From: Pelomonas saccharophila_A
GTDB taxonomy: Bacteria > Pseudomonadota > Gammaproteobacteria > Burkholderiales > Burkholderiaceae_C
Direction of reading: 5' to 3'
Assembly: GCF_031458095.1 (NCBI RefSeq)
Contig: NZ_JAVDXU010000003.1
Location: forward strand, 310,001 to 374,000
Length of the DNA: 64,000 bases
In this document: in pieces, positions 1 through 8,510 of the stretch
Numbering within the stretch: position 1 is the stretch's first letter
Layout of the letters: each line of letters starts with the position of its first letter
The notes under the pieces: generated by a model
What the model saw: only the letters and a program-made list of their open reading frames with translations
Told to the model about the DNA's origin: nothing
Databases searched by the model: none
Made by a program: the position numbers and the translations under genes

Positions 1-2841
1 CTTGACCCAGTCGCCGTTGGCCACGCCCTTTTCCTTGGCCAGCTCCTCGCCGATCTCGACGAACTGCTGGGGCTGGATGATGGCCGAGGTGCGCACGTTC
101 TTGGTCCAGTAGTGGAAGTGCTCGGTCAGGCGGTAGCTGGTGGCCACATAGGGGAAGTCCTTGGGCTGGCCGAAGGCCTCCATGTCGCCCTTGAAGACGC
201 GCGCCGCCGGGTTGGATTTGGCCTTGGCGTTGCCCGGGTGCATGGGGTTGGCCATCAGCGGCGTCTCGAAGGGCTCGTAGTGCTCGGGCAGGGGCCCGTC
301 CACCATGCCGCTGGGCGCAAAGAGGCGGGCCACGCCCTCGGCGGTCATGATGAAGGGGCGTACCGCATCGGCATCGGTCGGGTTGGCGTCGGGGCGGATG
401 TCGGGCACGTCGGAGCCGCCCCAGCGCTCGCCGTTCCAGCTGACGAGACGGCGCTTGCCGTTCCAGGGCTTGCCGGTCGGGTCGCAGGAGGCGGCGTTGT
501 AGAGCACGCGCCGGTTGGCCGGCCAGGACCAGGCCCAGTTCAGCGTCTGGCCTATGCCCCAGGGGTCGGCGTTGTCGCGCCGGGCCATCTGGTTGCCGGC
601 CTGGGTCCAGGCGCCGGTGTAGATCCAGCAGCCCGCCGCCGTGCTGCCGTCGTCGCGCAGCAGGCCGAAGCCGCTCAGCTGCTCGCCGGCCTTGGCCAGC
701 ACCTTGGTCGTGTCCTTGGGATCGGTCACGTCGGCCAGGGCCTTGCCGTTGTACTCCTTGGCCAGCTCCTCGGCCGAAGGCTTGGTGGGCTGCAGATAGG
801 GCCAGGTCAGGTTGACGATGGGGTCGGGGAAGCTGCCGCCTTCCTTGGCATAGGCGGCCTTCAGGCGGGTGAAGAGCTCGGCGATGATTTCCGGGTCGCC
901 CTTGGCCTCGCCCGGGGGCTCGGCGCCCTTCCAGTGCCACTGCAGCCAGCGGCCGGAGTTGGTCAGCGCCCCGTCCTCTTCGGCGAAGCAGGTCGACGGG
1001 AAGCGGAACACCGTGGTCTGGATCTCGGCGCTCTTGACGTCGTTGTGCTCGCCGTAGTTCTTCCAGAACTCCGCCGTCTCGGTGTTGAGCGGGTCGATGA
1101 TGACGAGGTACTTGAGCTTGCTCAGGCCCGCGACGATCTTCTTCTTGTTGGGGAAGCTGCCCACCGGGTTGAAGCCCTGGCAGATGTAGCCGTTGAGCTT
1201 GCCCTGGTTCATCATCTCGAAGGCGCGCAGCACGTCGTAGCCGACGTCCCACTTGGGCAGCCAGTGGTAGCCCCAGCCGTTCTCGGCCGTCGCCGCCTTG
1301 CCGAAGGTCGCCTTCATATAGCTGACGAAGAACTTCGGGTAGTTCTGCCAGAAGCTCATCTGGCCGGGGCGCAGGGGCTTCAGGGCGCGCGACTTGTAAT
1401 AGGTCTCCAGGTCCTGCTCGGCGTCGCGCGGCAGGCTCATATAGCCCGGCAGCGACGTGGACAGCAGGCCCAGGTCGGTCAGGCCCTGGATGTTGCTGTG
1501 GCCGCGCAGCGCGTTCATGCCGCCGCCCGGCACGCCGATATTGCCCAGCAGCAATTGCACGATGGCGCCGGTGCGGATCATCTGCGAGCCCATGCTGTGC
1601 TGCGTCCAGCCCAGGGCATACATGATGGTCATGGTGCGGTCGGGCGTGGACGTGCTGGCGATGTACTCGCAGACCTTGAGGAACTTGTCCTTGGGCGTGC
1701 CGGTGATCTTGCTGACCTGCTCGGGCGTGTAGCGCGAGTAGTGCTGCTTCATCACATTGAGCACGCAGCGCGGGTGCTCCATCGTCATGTCGACCTTGGC
1801 GAAGCCCTTGTCGTCGAGCTCATAGCCCCAGGAGGCGGGGTTGTAGCTGCGCTTGGCCTCGTCGTAGCCGCTGAAGATGCCGTCCTCGAACTTGTAGGCC
1901 TCGCCGACGATGAAGGTCGCGTTGGTGTAGTTGCGGACGTACTCGGTCTGGATCTTGTTGTTGGAGAGCAGGTAGTTGATGACGCCGCTCAGGAAGGCGA
2001 TGTCGGCCCCCGCGCGGATGGGGGCGTAGTAGTCGGCCATGGCCGCCGAGCGCGTGAAGCGCGGGTCGACGACGACCAGCCTGGCCTTGTTGTGCTGCTT
2101 GGCTTCGATGACCCATTTGAAGCCGCAGGGGTGGGCCTCGGCGGCGTTGCCGCCCATGATGAGCACCAAGTCTGCGTTCTTGATGTCCACCCAGTGGTTG
2201 GTCATCGCGCCGCGGCCAAACGTCGGGGCCAGACTGGCCACCGTCGGGCCGTGTCAAACACGGGCCTGGTTGTCGAATACGAGCATTCCCAGGCTGCGCA
2301 TCACCTTGTGCGTGATGTAGCCCGTTTCATTGGACGAGGCCGAGGCGGCCAGCATGCCGGTGCTGAGCCAGCGGTTGACGGTCTGGCCGGCGGCGTTGGT
2401 GGCCTGGAAGTTGGCGTCGCGGTCGGCCTTCATCAGTTTGACGAGGCGATTCATGGCCTCGTCCCAGCTGACGCGCTTCCATTCCGTGGCGCCCGGCTCG
2501 CGGATCTCCGGGTACTTCAGCCGGTTGGGGCTGTGCACGAAGTCCAGCAGGCCCGCGCCCTTGGGGCAGAGGGTGCCGCGGTTGACCGGGTGGTCGGGGT
2601 CGCCCTCGATGTGGATGATGGACGAGGTGACGTTCTTCGCCTTGTCGCCCAGGCTGTACATGATGATGCCGCAGCCCACCGAGCAGTAGGGGCAGGTGTT
2701 GCGGGTCTCGGTCGCCCGGGCGAGTTTGAAGTTGCGCGCTTCGGCGAGAGCCGCCGTCGGCGAGAACCCCAGGGCCACCAGACTGGACGCCGCCAGCCCT
2801 GCCCCGCTCACCCGGAAGAATTGCCTCCGGTCCATGTCCAT
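1..2841 (-). CDS. fdnG: Formate dehydrogenase-N subunit alpha, selenocysteine-containing (3' end outside window)
   Basis: Catalytic molybdopterin subunit of the membrane-bound formate dehydrogenase, which oxidises formate in the periplasm and feeds electrons to the quinone pool through beta and gamma subunits. Residues 1-35 form a Tat signal (DRRQFFR, then a hydrophobic stretch and an AxA site). Cys50, Cys53, Cys57 and Cys92 fit the [4Fe-4S] site. The frame meets UGA at 2254-2256 (codon 196) and continues HGPTVAS, the typical FdnG active-site context, so UGA is read as selenocysteine; E. coli FdnG also has Sec at 196. The frame stays open to base 1 with FdnG-like sequence (FRFPSTCFAEEDGAL, then FVEIGEELAKEKG). 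About 947 of roughly 1015 codons are present. AGGAGA lies about 9 nt before the ATG. An automatic caller would break this gene at the UGA. Decoding needs selA, selB, selC and selD, none of which is in the window. Confidence 0.96.
2224..2256 (-). promoter_or_regulatory. Bacterial SECIS element directly after the UGA codon of fdnG
   Basis: Numbering the U of UGA as 1, bases 14-16 (CGG) pair with 31-33 (CCG), base 17 is a bulged U, bases 18-22 (GGCCA) pair with 26-30 (UGGCC), and the apical loop is GUC at 23-25. The bulged U17 and the loop G23 and U24 are the positions known to contact SelB in the E. coli fdhF element, at the same spacing from the UGA. The hairpin lies inside the coding sequence and should recruit SelB with Sec-tRNA. 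Confidence 0.9.
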
Positions 2842-2985
2842 TCGACTGTCTCCTGCGGGCAGCGCCCGCTCTTGTGCAGGAACGAATCAGCAAGCGGCCG
2901 TCGCTGGCCGCCGTGACCTGATTTCTTCACAAAGGAGAGGCCTTGTCCAGGGCGGGCAACCCTGGGGGACTGGATCAGTCGGGTA

Positions 2986-4080
2986 TCAGGTGGACTTGGA
3001 GATCGAGATGCTCGGGAACTTGGCCGAATAGTCCTTGCCCTGGGCCGCGATCTTGGCCGCGACCTTGCGGGCCAGCGCCTTGTAAAGCCCAGCCACCTCG
3101 CCCTCGGGCTCCGCGGCGACGGTCGGCGTGCCCGAGTCGGCCTGGGCGCGGATGCTCATGGCCAGAGGCAGAGAAGCCAGCAGCTCGGTGCCGTACTGGG
3201 CGGCCATCTTCTGCCCGCCTTCGGCGCCGAAGATATGTTCGGCATGGCCGCAGTTCGAGCAGATATGCACGGCCATGTTCTCGACGATGCCGAGGATGGG
3301 GATGCCCACCTTCTCGAACATCTTCAGGCCCTTCTTGGCGTCAATCAGCGCGATGTCCTGGGGCGTCGTGACGATGACGGCACCGGTCACCGGCACGCGC
3401 TGCGACAGCGTGAGCTGGATGTCGCCGGTGCCGGGCGGCATGTCGACGATGAGGTAGTCCAGCTCCTGCCAGCGGGTCTGGCGCAGCAGCTGCTCCAGGG
3501 CCTGGGTGGCCATGGGGCCGCGCCAGATCATGGCCTGGTCGTCCTCGACAAGGAAGCCGATGGAGTTGACCTGCAGGCCGTGCGCGATGTGCGGCTCCAT
3601 GTTCTGGCCGTCCAGCGTCTCGGGCCGGCCGCTGGCGCCCAGCATCAGCGGCTGGCTGGGGCCGTAGACGTCGGCGTCCAGCACGCCCACGCGGGCACCT
3701 TCGGCCGACAAAGCCAGGGCCAGGTTGGCGGCCGTTGTGCTCTTGCCCACGCCGCCCTTGCCGGAGGCCACGGCGATGATGTTCTTGACGCCCGGCAGCA
3801 ATTGCACGCCGCGCTGCACGGCATGGGCGACAACCTTGGTGGAAATGGCCACGCTGACATTGCCGACGCCGGCCAGGCCCTTGGCCGCGGCGATGACGGC
3901 GGCGCGCAGGGCCGGGTGCTGGCTGGCGGCCGGATAGCCCAGTTCGATGTCGATGGCGACGTCGGCGCCGTCGACCTTGACCGCCTTGACCGCCTTGGCC
4001 TCGCCCAGCGGGCGGCCGCTGCCGGGGTCCACCACGGCTTGCAGCAGGGGTTGCAGCTGGACATCGGAGATCGCGGTCAT
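2986..4080 (-). CDS. apbC: Iron-sulfur cluster carrier ATPase ApbC/Mrp
   Basis: Mrp/NBP35-family P-loop ATPase that binds and transfers Fe-S clusters to apoproteins in the cytoplasm. The 364-residue protein has an N-terminal MIP18/DUF59 domain (about 1-90), a deviant Walker A motif GKGGVGKST near 107, and a CSNCGH pair in the C-terminal half that fits the bridging cluster site. Length is usual for the family. It lies upstream of fdnG on the same strand with 144 nt between them, so co-transcription is possible but not shown. It diverges from the DUF3034 gene. Confidence 0.95.
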   Translation of the reverse strand: MTAISDVQLQPLLQAVVDPGSGRPLGEAKAVKAVKVDGADVAIDIELGYPAASQHPALRAAVIAAAKGLAGVGNVSVAISTKVVAHAVQRGVQLLPGVKNIIAVASGKGGVGKSTTAANLALALSAEGARVGVLDADVYGPSQPLMLGASGRPETLDGQNMEPHIAHGLQVNSIGFLVEDDQAMIWRGPMATQALEQLLRQTRWQELDYLIVDMPPGTGDIQLTLSQRVPVTGAVIVTTPQDIALIDAKKGLKMFEKVGIPILGIVENMAVHICSNCGHAEHIFGAEGGQKMAAQYGTELLASLPLAMSIRAQADSGTPTVAAEPEGEVAGLYKALARKVAAKIAAQGKDYSAKFPSISISKST

Positions 4081-4196
4081 GGCAGGGAACAGTTCACGGC
4101 AAACGGGGCAGGCAGTCTAGCTGGCGGGCGGTTTGCATCCAGTTCATGGGCTTTGTGCGTAGAGTGGGACGGCCTCGCACTGCCGCCGGAGAATCC

Positions 4197-5090
4197 ATGC
4201 GCCGACCCGTCCTTCTGCTCACCGCCGCCCTGCTCAGCGCCCCGGCCCTGGCCCAGTCCGGCGGCAAGCTGTTGCTGACCGGCGGCGTGTCCAGCATCGA
4301 CGGCGCGGCCGGCGGCGGCCTGACGCCCTGGGCCATCACCGGCAGCTACGCCACGGCCGGCGAGTTCGGCGCCACCGCCTTCATCACCCGCGCCAAGACC
4401 GGCAACTACGGCCTGCTGACCTATGGCGCGGCCGCCGCCTTCCATGACCGCGTCGAGGTGTCGCTCGCCAAGCAGGATTTCGACACCGAAAGCAATCTCG
4501 CACCGCTGGGCCTGGACGGCCTGCACCTGAAGCAGGACATCCTGGGCGTCAAGCTGCGCCTGACCGGCGACGCCGTGCTGGACAGCGACACGCTGATGCC
4601 GCAGATCGCCATCGGCCTGGAGCACAAGAAGACCCATGCCGGCAACCTCGGCCCCACGCTGTTCGGCCCGCTGGGCGCCAAGGATTCCGGCACGGACTTC
4701 TATGCCAGCGCCACCAAGCTTTTTCTGGCCGAAGGCGTGCTCGTCAACCTGACGCTGCGTGCCACCAAGGCCAACCAGAACGGCCTGCTGGGCTTTGGCG
4801 GCGCCCAGGGCAAGGGCTTGCGGTTGCAGCCCGAGTTCTCCATCGCCAAGCTGCTGGCCAAGAACCTGGCCATCGGCTTCGAACTCCGCGCCAAGCCCGA
4901 CAACCTGAACAACTCCATCCTCGGCGCCGGGGCGCTGAAGGAGGACGATTGGAAAGACGTCTTCGTCGCCTGGGCGCCGAACAAGCATTTCTCGCTGACC
5001 GCCGCCTGGGTGGACTTGGGGTCCATCGCCCCGGCCGTGCAGCCCAAGCGCCAGACGGGCAGCTATCTGTCGGCGCAATTTGCGCTGTGA
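4197..5090 (+). CDS. DUF3034 family exported protein
   Basis: A 297-residue protein with a signal peptide (MRRPVLLLTAALLSAPALAQ) followed by alternating hydrophobic/polar strands, suggesting an outer-membrane or periplasmic beta-rich protein. The repeated glycine-rich turns and C-terminal LSAQFAL resemble DUF3034, a family of unknown function. The ATG at 4197 is chosen over one at 4146 because it begins the signal peptide and has GGAGA just upstream. The truncated haemoglobin gene follows after 21 nt, so the two are probably co-transcribed and may act in one process in the envelope. The family name rests on recognition, not a search. Confidence 0.75.
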   Translation: MRRPVLLLTAALLSAPALAQSGGKLLLTGGVSSIDGAAGGGLTPWAITGSYATAGEFGATAFITRAKTGNYGLLTYGAAAAFHDRVEVSLAKQDFDTESNLAPLGLDGLHLKQDILGVKLRLTGDAVLDSDTLMPQIAIGLEHKKTHAGNLGPTLFGPLGAKDSGTDFYASATKLFLAEGVLVNLTLRATKANQNGLLGFGGAQGKGLRLQPEFSIAKLLAKNLAIGFELRAKPDNLNNSILGAGALKEDDWKDVFVAWAPNKHFSLTAAWVDLGSIAPAVQPKRQTGSYLSAQFAL

Positions 5091-5111
5091 CTGCGCTCTG
5101 AAGGAAACGTC

Positions 5112-5558
5112 ATGCGCCTCATCGCCCTTGCCTGCCTGCTGCTCTGCTCGACGGCGTTCGCCCAGACGCCGCCGGCCAACGACAGCGTCTACCAGGCCTG
5201 GGGCGGCAAGGCAGGCATCCGCGCGGTGATGGACGATTTCGTGCCCCGCCTCGTGGCCGACCCGCGCACGGCGCCCTTTTTCAAGGACGTCAACCGCGAG
5301 AACCTGACGAAGCAGCTGACCGAGCAGCTCTGCCAGGAGGCCGGCGGTCCCTGCACCTACCAGGGCGCGCCGATGAAGCTGGTGCACCAGGATCTGGAGA
5401 TCCGCCGCCGCGACTTCAATGCGCTGGTGGAAATCCTGCAGCAGTCCATGGACGCCAAGGGCATTCCCTTTGCCGCCCAGAACGGCATGCTGGCGCGTCT
5501 GGCGCCCATGCACCGCGAAATCGTCACGTCGGTGAGCGATTCGCAGCAGGGTCGGTAA
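5112..5558 (+). CDS. Exported group 1 truncated haemoglobin-like protein
   Basis: A 148-residue protein with a cleavable signal peptide (MRLIALACLLLCSTAFAQ) and a truncated-globin core. Visible marks are YQAWGGKAGIRAVMDDFV (helix A/B region), PFFKDVNRENL, the LCQEAGGPCTYQG loop and MKLVHQDLEI, whose His is the likely proximal haem ligand. Most truncated globins are cytoplasmic, so the signal peptide implies a periplasmic haem protein. Oxygen, NO or redox roles are possible; nothing here decides among them. An AAGGAAACGTC stretch before the ATG supplies the ribosome binding site. It follows the DUF3034 gene closely. Confidence 0.85.
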   Translation: MRLIALACLLLCSTAFAQTPPANDSVYQAWGGKAGIRAVMDDFVPRLVADPRTAPFFKDVNRENLTKQLTEQLCQEAGGPCTYQGAPMKLVHQDLEIRRRDFNALVEILQQSMDAKGIPFAAQNGMLARLAPMHREIVTSVSDSQQGR

Positions 5559-5620
5559 AGAACTTTTTCGTTAACGGCTCGGCCACAAGCCTGCGCGGGC
5601 GGCGCGGCACACTGCCGGCC

Positions 5621-7864
5621 ATGCAACTCACCCGCGTTTGCGCGGCCGCCCTGGTGGCGGCCTGCGGCAGCTTTTCCGCTGCCGCCCAGACTCGCCCGGT
5701 CCCGCCCGACGCCGCAGCCTCAGCGCCCGCGGACAAACCGACGCCCAAGTCCGAACAGCTCAAACGCGTCGAGATCAGCGGCACGGCCAGCGACGACTCC
5801 ATCCGCAAGGCCTCGACGGCCAGCAAGATCGTCATCACGCGCGAGGAGATCGAGAAGTTCGGGGACTCGACCCTGGGCGAGATGATCAAGCGCCTGCCCG
5901 GGGTGACCACCGGCGGCCGCCCGGGCCGCGGCGGCGACATCCGCATGCGCGGCATGGGCGGCGGCTACACCCAGATCCTCGTCAACGGCGAGCGCATGCC
6001 GCCCGGCTTCTCGCTGGACCAGTTGCCCCCCGAGCAGGTCGAGCGAATCGAAGTGCTGCGCGCGCCGACGGCCGAGTACGGCACCCGCGCCGTGGCCGGC
6101 ACCATCAACGTCGTGCTGCGCGAGGCGCTCAAAAAACGGCTCAACGAGTTCCGCGCCGGCTTCGCCACCGAGCGCGGCAAGATCAGCCCCGGCATCAGCT
6201 GGACGCGCAACGACAACTTCGGCGACGGTCACGCCTACAACCTGACCGTCAACGCCATGCGTGGCGAGCGCATCGACAACATCATCAACGACACGCTGAC
6301 CCACACGGTGGCGAGCAACAGCGACAGCCTGCTGGTCTCGCGCGGCCGCACCGAGGATGAGCGCAGCGCGCTGAACCTGACCGGCCGCGTGCAGTTCAAG
6401 CTCAACGCGACCGACAGCCTGGCCATCCAGCCCTTCATCGTATCCACCAAGTCCAGCAGCAACACCCCGCTGCTGCAGACGACGACGCCCCAGCCCAACC
6501 CGACGCCGCCCGGCTTCTTCGACCAGGCCGACAGCGACGGCGACAGCCGCTTCACGATGGCGCGGCTGAATACGCAGTGGCAGAGCAAGCTCAGCGCCGA
6601 CACCCGCGTGGAAGCGCGCGGCGGCATCGGCCGCGCCCGCGGCGAGAGCCACAGCGTGCGCCAGGAGCGCCTGGCCGGTGCGGCCACACGGCTGCAGGAC
6701 GACAGCAACACCAGCCGCGACAGCAACTGGAGCGCCCTGGCCAAGGTCTCGCACAACCTCGGCGGTGACCACAGCCTGGTCTCCGGCATCGAAGGCGAAG
6801 GCACGAGCCGCCACACCAACCGCATCACCCTGGTCAACGGCGCGCCCCAGCCGGGGCTGGACGATTTCGGTGACGACCTCGATGCCTCGTCCACCCGCGT
6901 TGCGGCCTATGCCCAGGACGAGTGGAACGTGGGCAAGCAGTGGGACTTCTATGCCGGCCTGCGCTGGGAGGGCATCACGACCCGGTCCAGCGCCGCGAGC
7001 TACGACGCACGCAACAAGTCCAGCGTCTTCACACCGCTGGCCCATGCCCGCTACAAGCTCAACGACAAGGGCCGCGACATGATCCGCGCCAGCCTGACGC
7101 GCAGCTACCGCAGCCCTCAGCTGCAGGACCTGATCGCGCGGCCCACCATCAACAGCCAGGTGCCCCACCAGGCCAACACGCCCGACCGCGCCGGCAACCC
7201 CGACCTCAAGCCCGAGTTGGCCACCGGCTTCGAGGTGGGCTACGAGCACTACCTGACCAAGGGCGGCCTGCTCAGCGCCAATTTCTTCGCCCGCCGCATC
7301 ACCAATCTGATGCGCAATGTCACGTCGCTGGAGACCGTGCCCTGGGCCGCCACCCAACGCTGGGTGGCCCGGCCGCAGAACATCGGCAAGGCCTCGACGG
7401 CCGGTGTCGAGCTGGAAGCGCGCTTTCGCCTCGACGAATATTTCGAGGACGCCCTGCCCATCAATGTGCGCAGCAACTTCAGCGTCTTCACGTCGCGGGT
7501 GGACGGCATTCCGGGGCCGAACAACCACATCGACGGCCAGCCCAAGGGCACGGCCAATCTGGGCGCGGACTACCGGCTGCGGTCTCTGCCACTGACCCTG
7601 GGGGCTTCGCTGAACTGGACGCCATCGACGACCACCCAGCAGACGCTGATCACCGAGACGACGGCCAGCCGCAAGGCGGTGGTGGACGCGTTCGCGCTGT
7701 GGGCCATCAACACCGAGCAGTCGCTGCGGCTGTCGGCGACGAATCTGTCGGCGCTGGATTACTTCACGGGCAGCTTTATCAATACGGGCGATCAGCAGAT
7801 CACGTCGCGCAGTGGGGGGCCGAGTTATACGCAGTGGCAGATCAGGTGGGAGATGAAGATTTAG
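5621..7864 (+). CDS. TonB-dependent outer-membrane receptor
   Basis: A 747-residue protein with a signal peptide (residues 1-23, ending AAAQ), a plug domain (about 50-165) containing VEISGTASDDS, LGEMIKRLPGV, IRMRGMGGGYTQILVNGERM and GTRAVAGTINVVLRE, and a C-terminal 22-strand-type barrel. FVHARYKL- and SYRSPQLQDL-like segments near the middle are typical of siderophore/vitamin-type receptors. It should import an unknown ligand with energy from TonB-ExbBD. No N-terminal FecA-type signalling domain is obvious and no sigma/anti-sigma pair lies nearby. I saw no convincing Fur box in the 62 nt upstream. The substrate cannot be told from the sequence. Confidence 0.93.
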   Translation: MQLTRVCAAALVAACGSFSAAAQTRPVPPDAAASAPADKPTPKSEQLKRVEISGTASDDSIRKASTASKIVITREEIEKFGDSTLGEMIKRLPGVTTGGRPGRGGDIRMRGMGGGYTQILVNGERMPPGFSLDQLPPEQVERIEVLRAPTAEYGTRAVAGTINVVLREALKKRLNEFRAGFATERGKISPGISWTRNDNFGDGHAYNLTVNAMRGERIDNIINDTLTHTVASNSDSLLVSRGRTEDERSALNLTGRVQFKLNATDSLAIQPFIVSTKSSSNTPLLQTTTPQPNPTPPGFFDQADSDGDSRFTMARLNTQWQSKLSADTRVEARGGIGRARGESHSVRQERLAGAATRLQDDSNTSRDSNWSALAKVSHNLGGDHSLVSGIEGEGTSRHTNRITLVNGAPQPGLDDFGDDLDASSTRVAAYAQDEWNVGKQWDFYAGLRWEGITTRSSAASYDARNKSSVFTPLAHARYKLNDKGRDMIRASLTRSYRSPQLQDLIARPTINSQVPHQANTPDRAGNPDLKPELATGFEVGYEHYLTKGGLLSANFFARRITNLMRNVTSLETVPWAATQRWVARPQNIGKASTAGVELEARFRLDEYFEDALPINVRSNFSVFTSRVDGIPGPNNHIDGQPKGTANLGADYRLRSLPLTLGASLNWTPSTTTQQTLITETTASRKAVVDAFALWAINTEQSLRLSATNLSALDYFTGSFINTGDQQITSRSGGPSYTQWQIRWEMKI

Positions 7865-7904
7865 TTGTTCGGATGTCTTTGCCTGCGTCCTCATGACTCG
7901 CGTG

Positions 7905-8463
7905 CAGTGCCGCGGGAATCCGCCCCGCGATGGCGGGTAACTTTTCTCTGACGCGCCAGAGAAAAGTCACCAAAAGAGGAGCGCTCAATGCAATCCGCAC
8001 TCGAGCGGTGGCATGCGCTCGCGATGCTCGGAACTGCGTCGTGCCTACACGCGACCCGCTGCGCTCTCGCTGCTGTCCCTATGACGGGCATCATGGATCG
8101 CCACTTCACCACCGTTAACGCCGGCTGCACGCCGGGCTCATCAGGAAATGCCGCGTCGCTGGGGCGACGTGTCGAACGGTAGTGCTCGTCGCGTCGCCCG
8201 AGCGACGCTGCCTTTTGGTTTTCTGGTGAGCCCGGCGTGCAGCCGCGCGTTCAGCGGCCCTCTGTTGCGGTGATTGGTGCTGGTGATAGGGACAGCAGCG
8301 AGAGCGCAGCGGGTCGCGTCTGGGCGGAATGCCGCTGGCCGTTTTCGCGCGCCGTTCATGGCGTCGTGGTGCTCGTGTGCGGTTCAGGGCCTCTTCTTTG
8401 GTGACTTTCTTCTGGCCCCGCAGAAGAAAGTTACCCGGCCGCCGGGACGGACTCCCGGCAATG
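7905..8463. repeat. Large non-coding near-palindromic element
   Basis: The 646-nt gap between the convergent receptor and lapD genes is filled by one imperfect inverted repeat centred near 8184. A 34-nt segment at 8049-8082 is perfectly complementary to 8286-8319, and a 19-nt segment at 8122-8140 to 8227-8245. Each arm also carries near its outer end a 36-nt hairpin of its own (7936-7971 and 8400-8435; left stem GGTAACTTTTCTCTG pairing with CAGAGAAAAGTCACC). Similarity continues outward to about 7905 and 8463. Short open frames inside look random and lack ribosome binding sites. GTAACTTTTCT/AGAAAAGTCACC hairpins recall dispersed repeats of Beta- and Gammaproteobacteria, but the full unit is not one I can name. 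Confidence 0.85.
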
Positions 8464-8510
8464 CATCGATCAGTGGTGCTCGTCGCACAACCAACCGACC
8501 AACCAACAAC

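Noticed and set aside
2254..2841. fdnG as a truncated 195-residue pseudogene
   Set aside because: The stop is UGA at the known Sec position, followed by a SECIS hairpin and by hundreds of codons of conserved FdnG sequence in the same frame.
112..2916. Long + strand open frame (934 codons) opposite fdnG
   Set aside because: It is antisense to a clearly conserved gene. GC-rich codon bias keeps the opposite frame open, and the product has no recognisable motif.
7930..8359. Small open frames inside the large palindrome
   Set aside because: Frames occur on both strands because of the symmetry, none has a good ribosome binding site, and the products are basic and motif-free.
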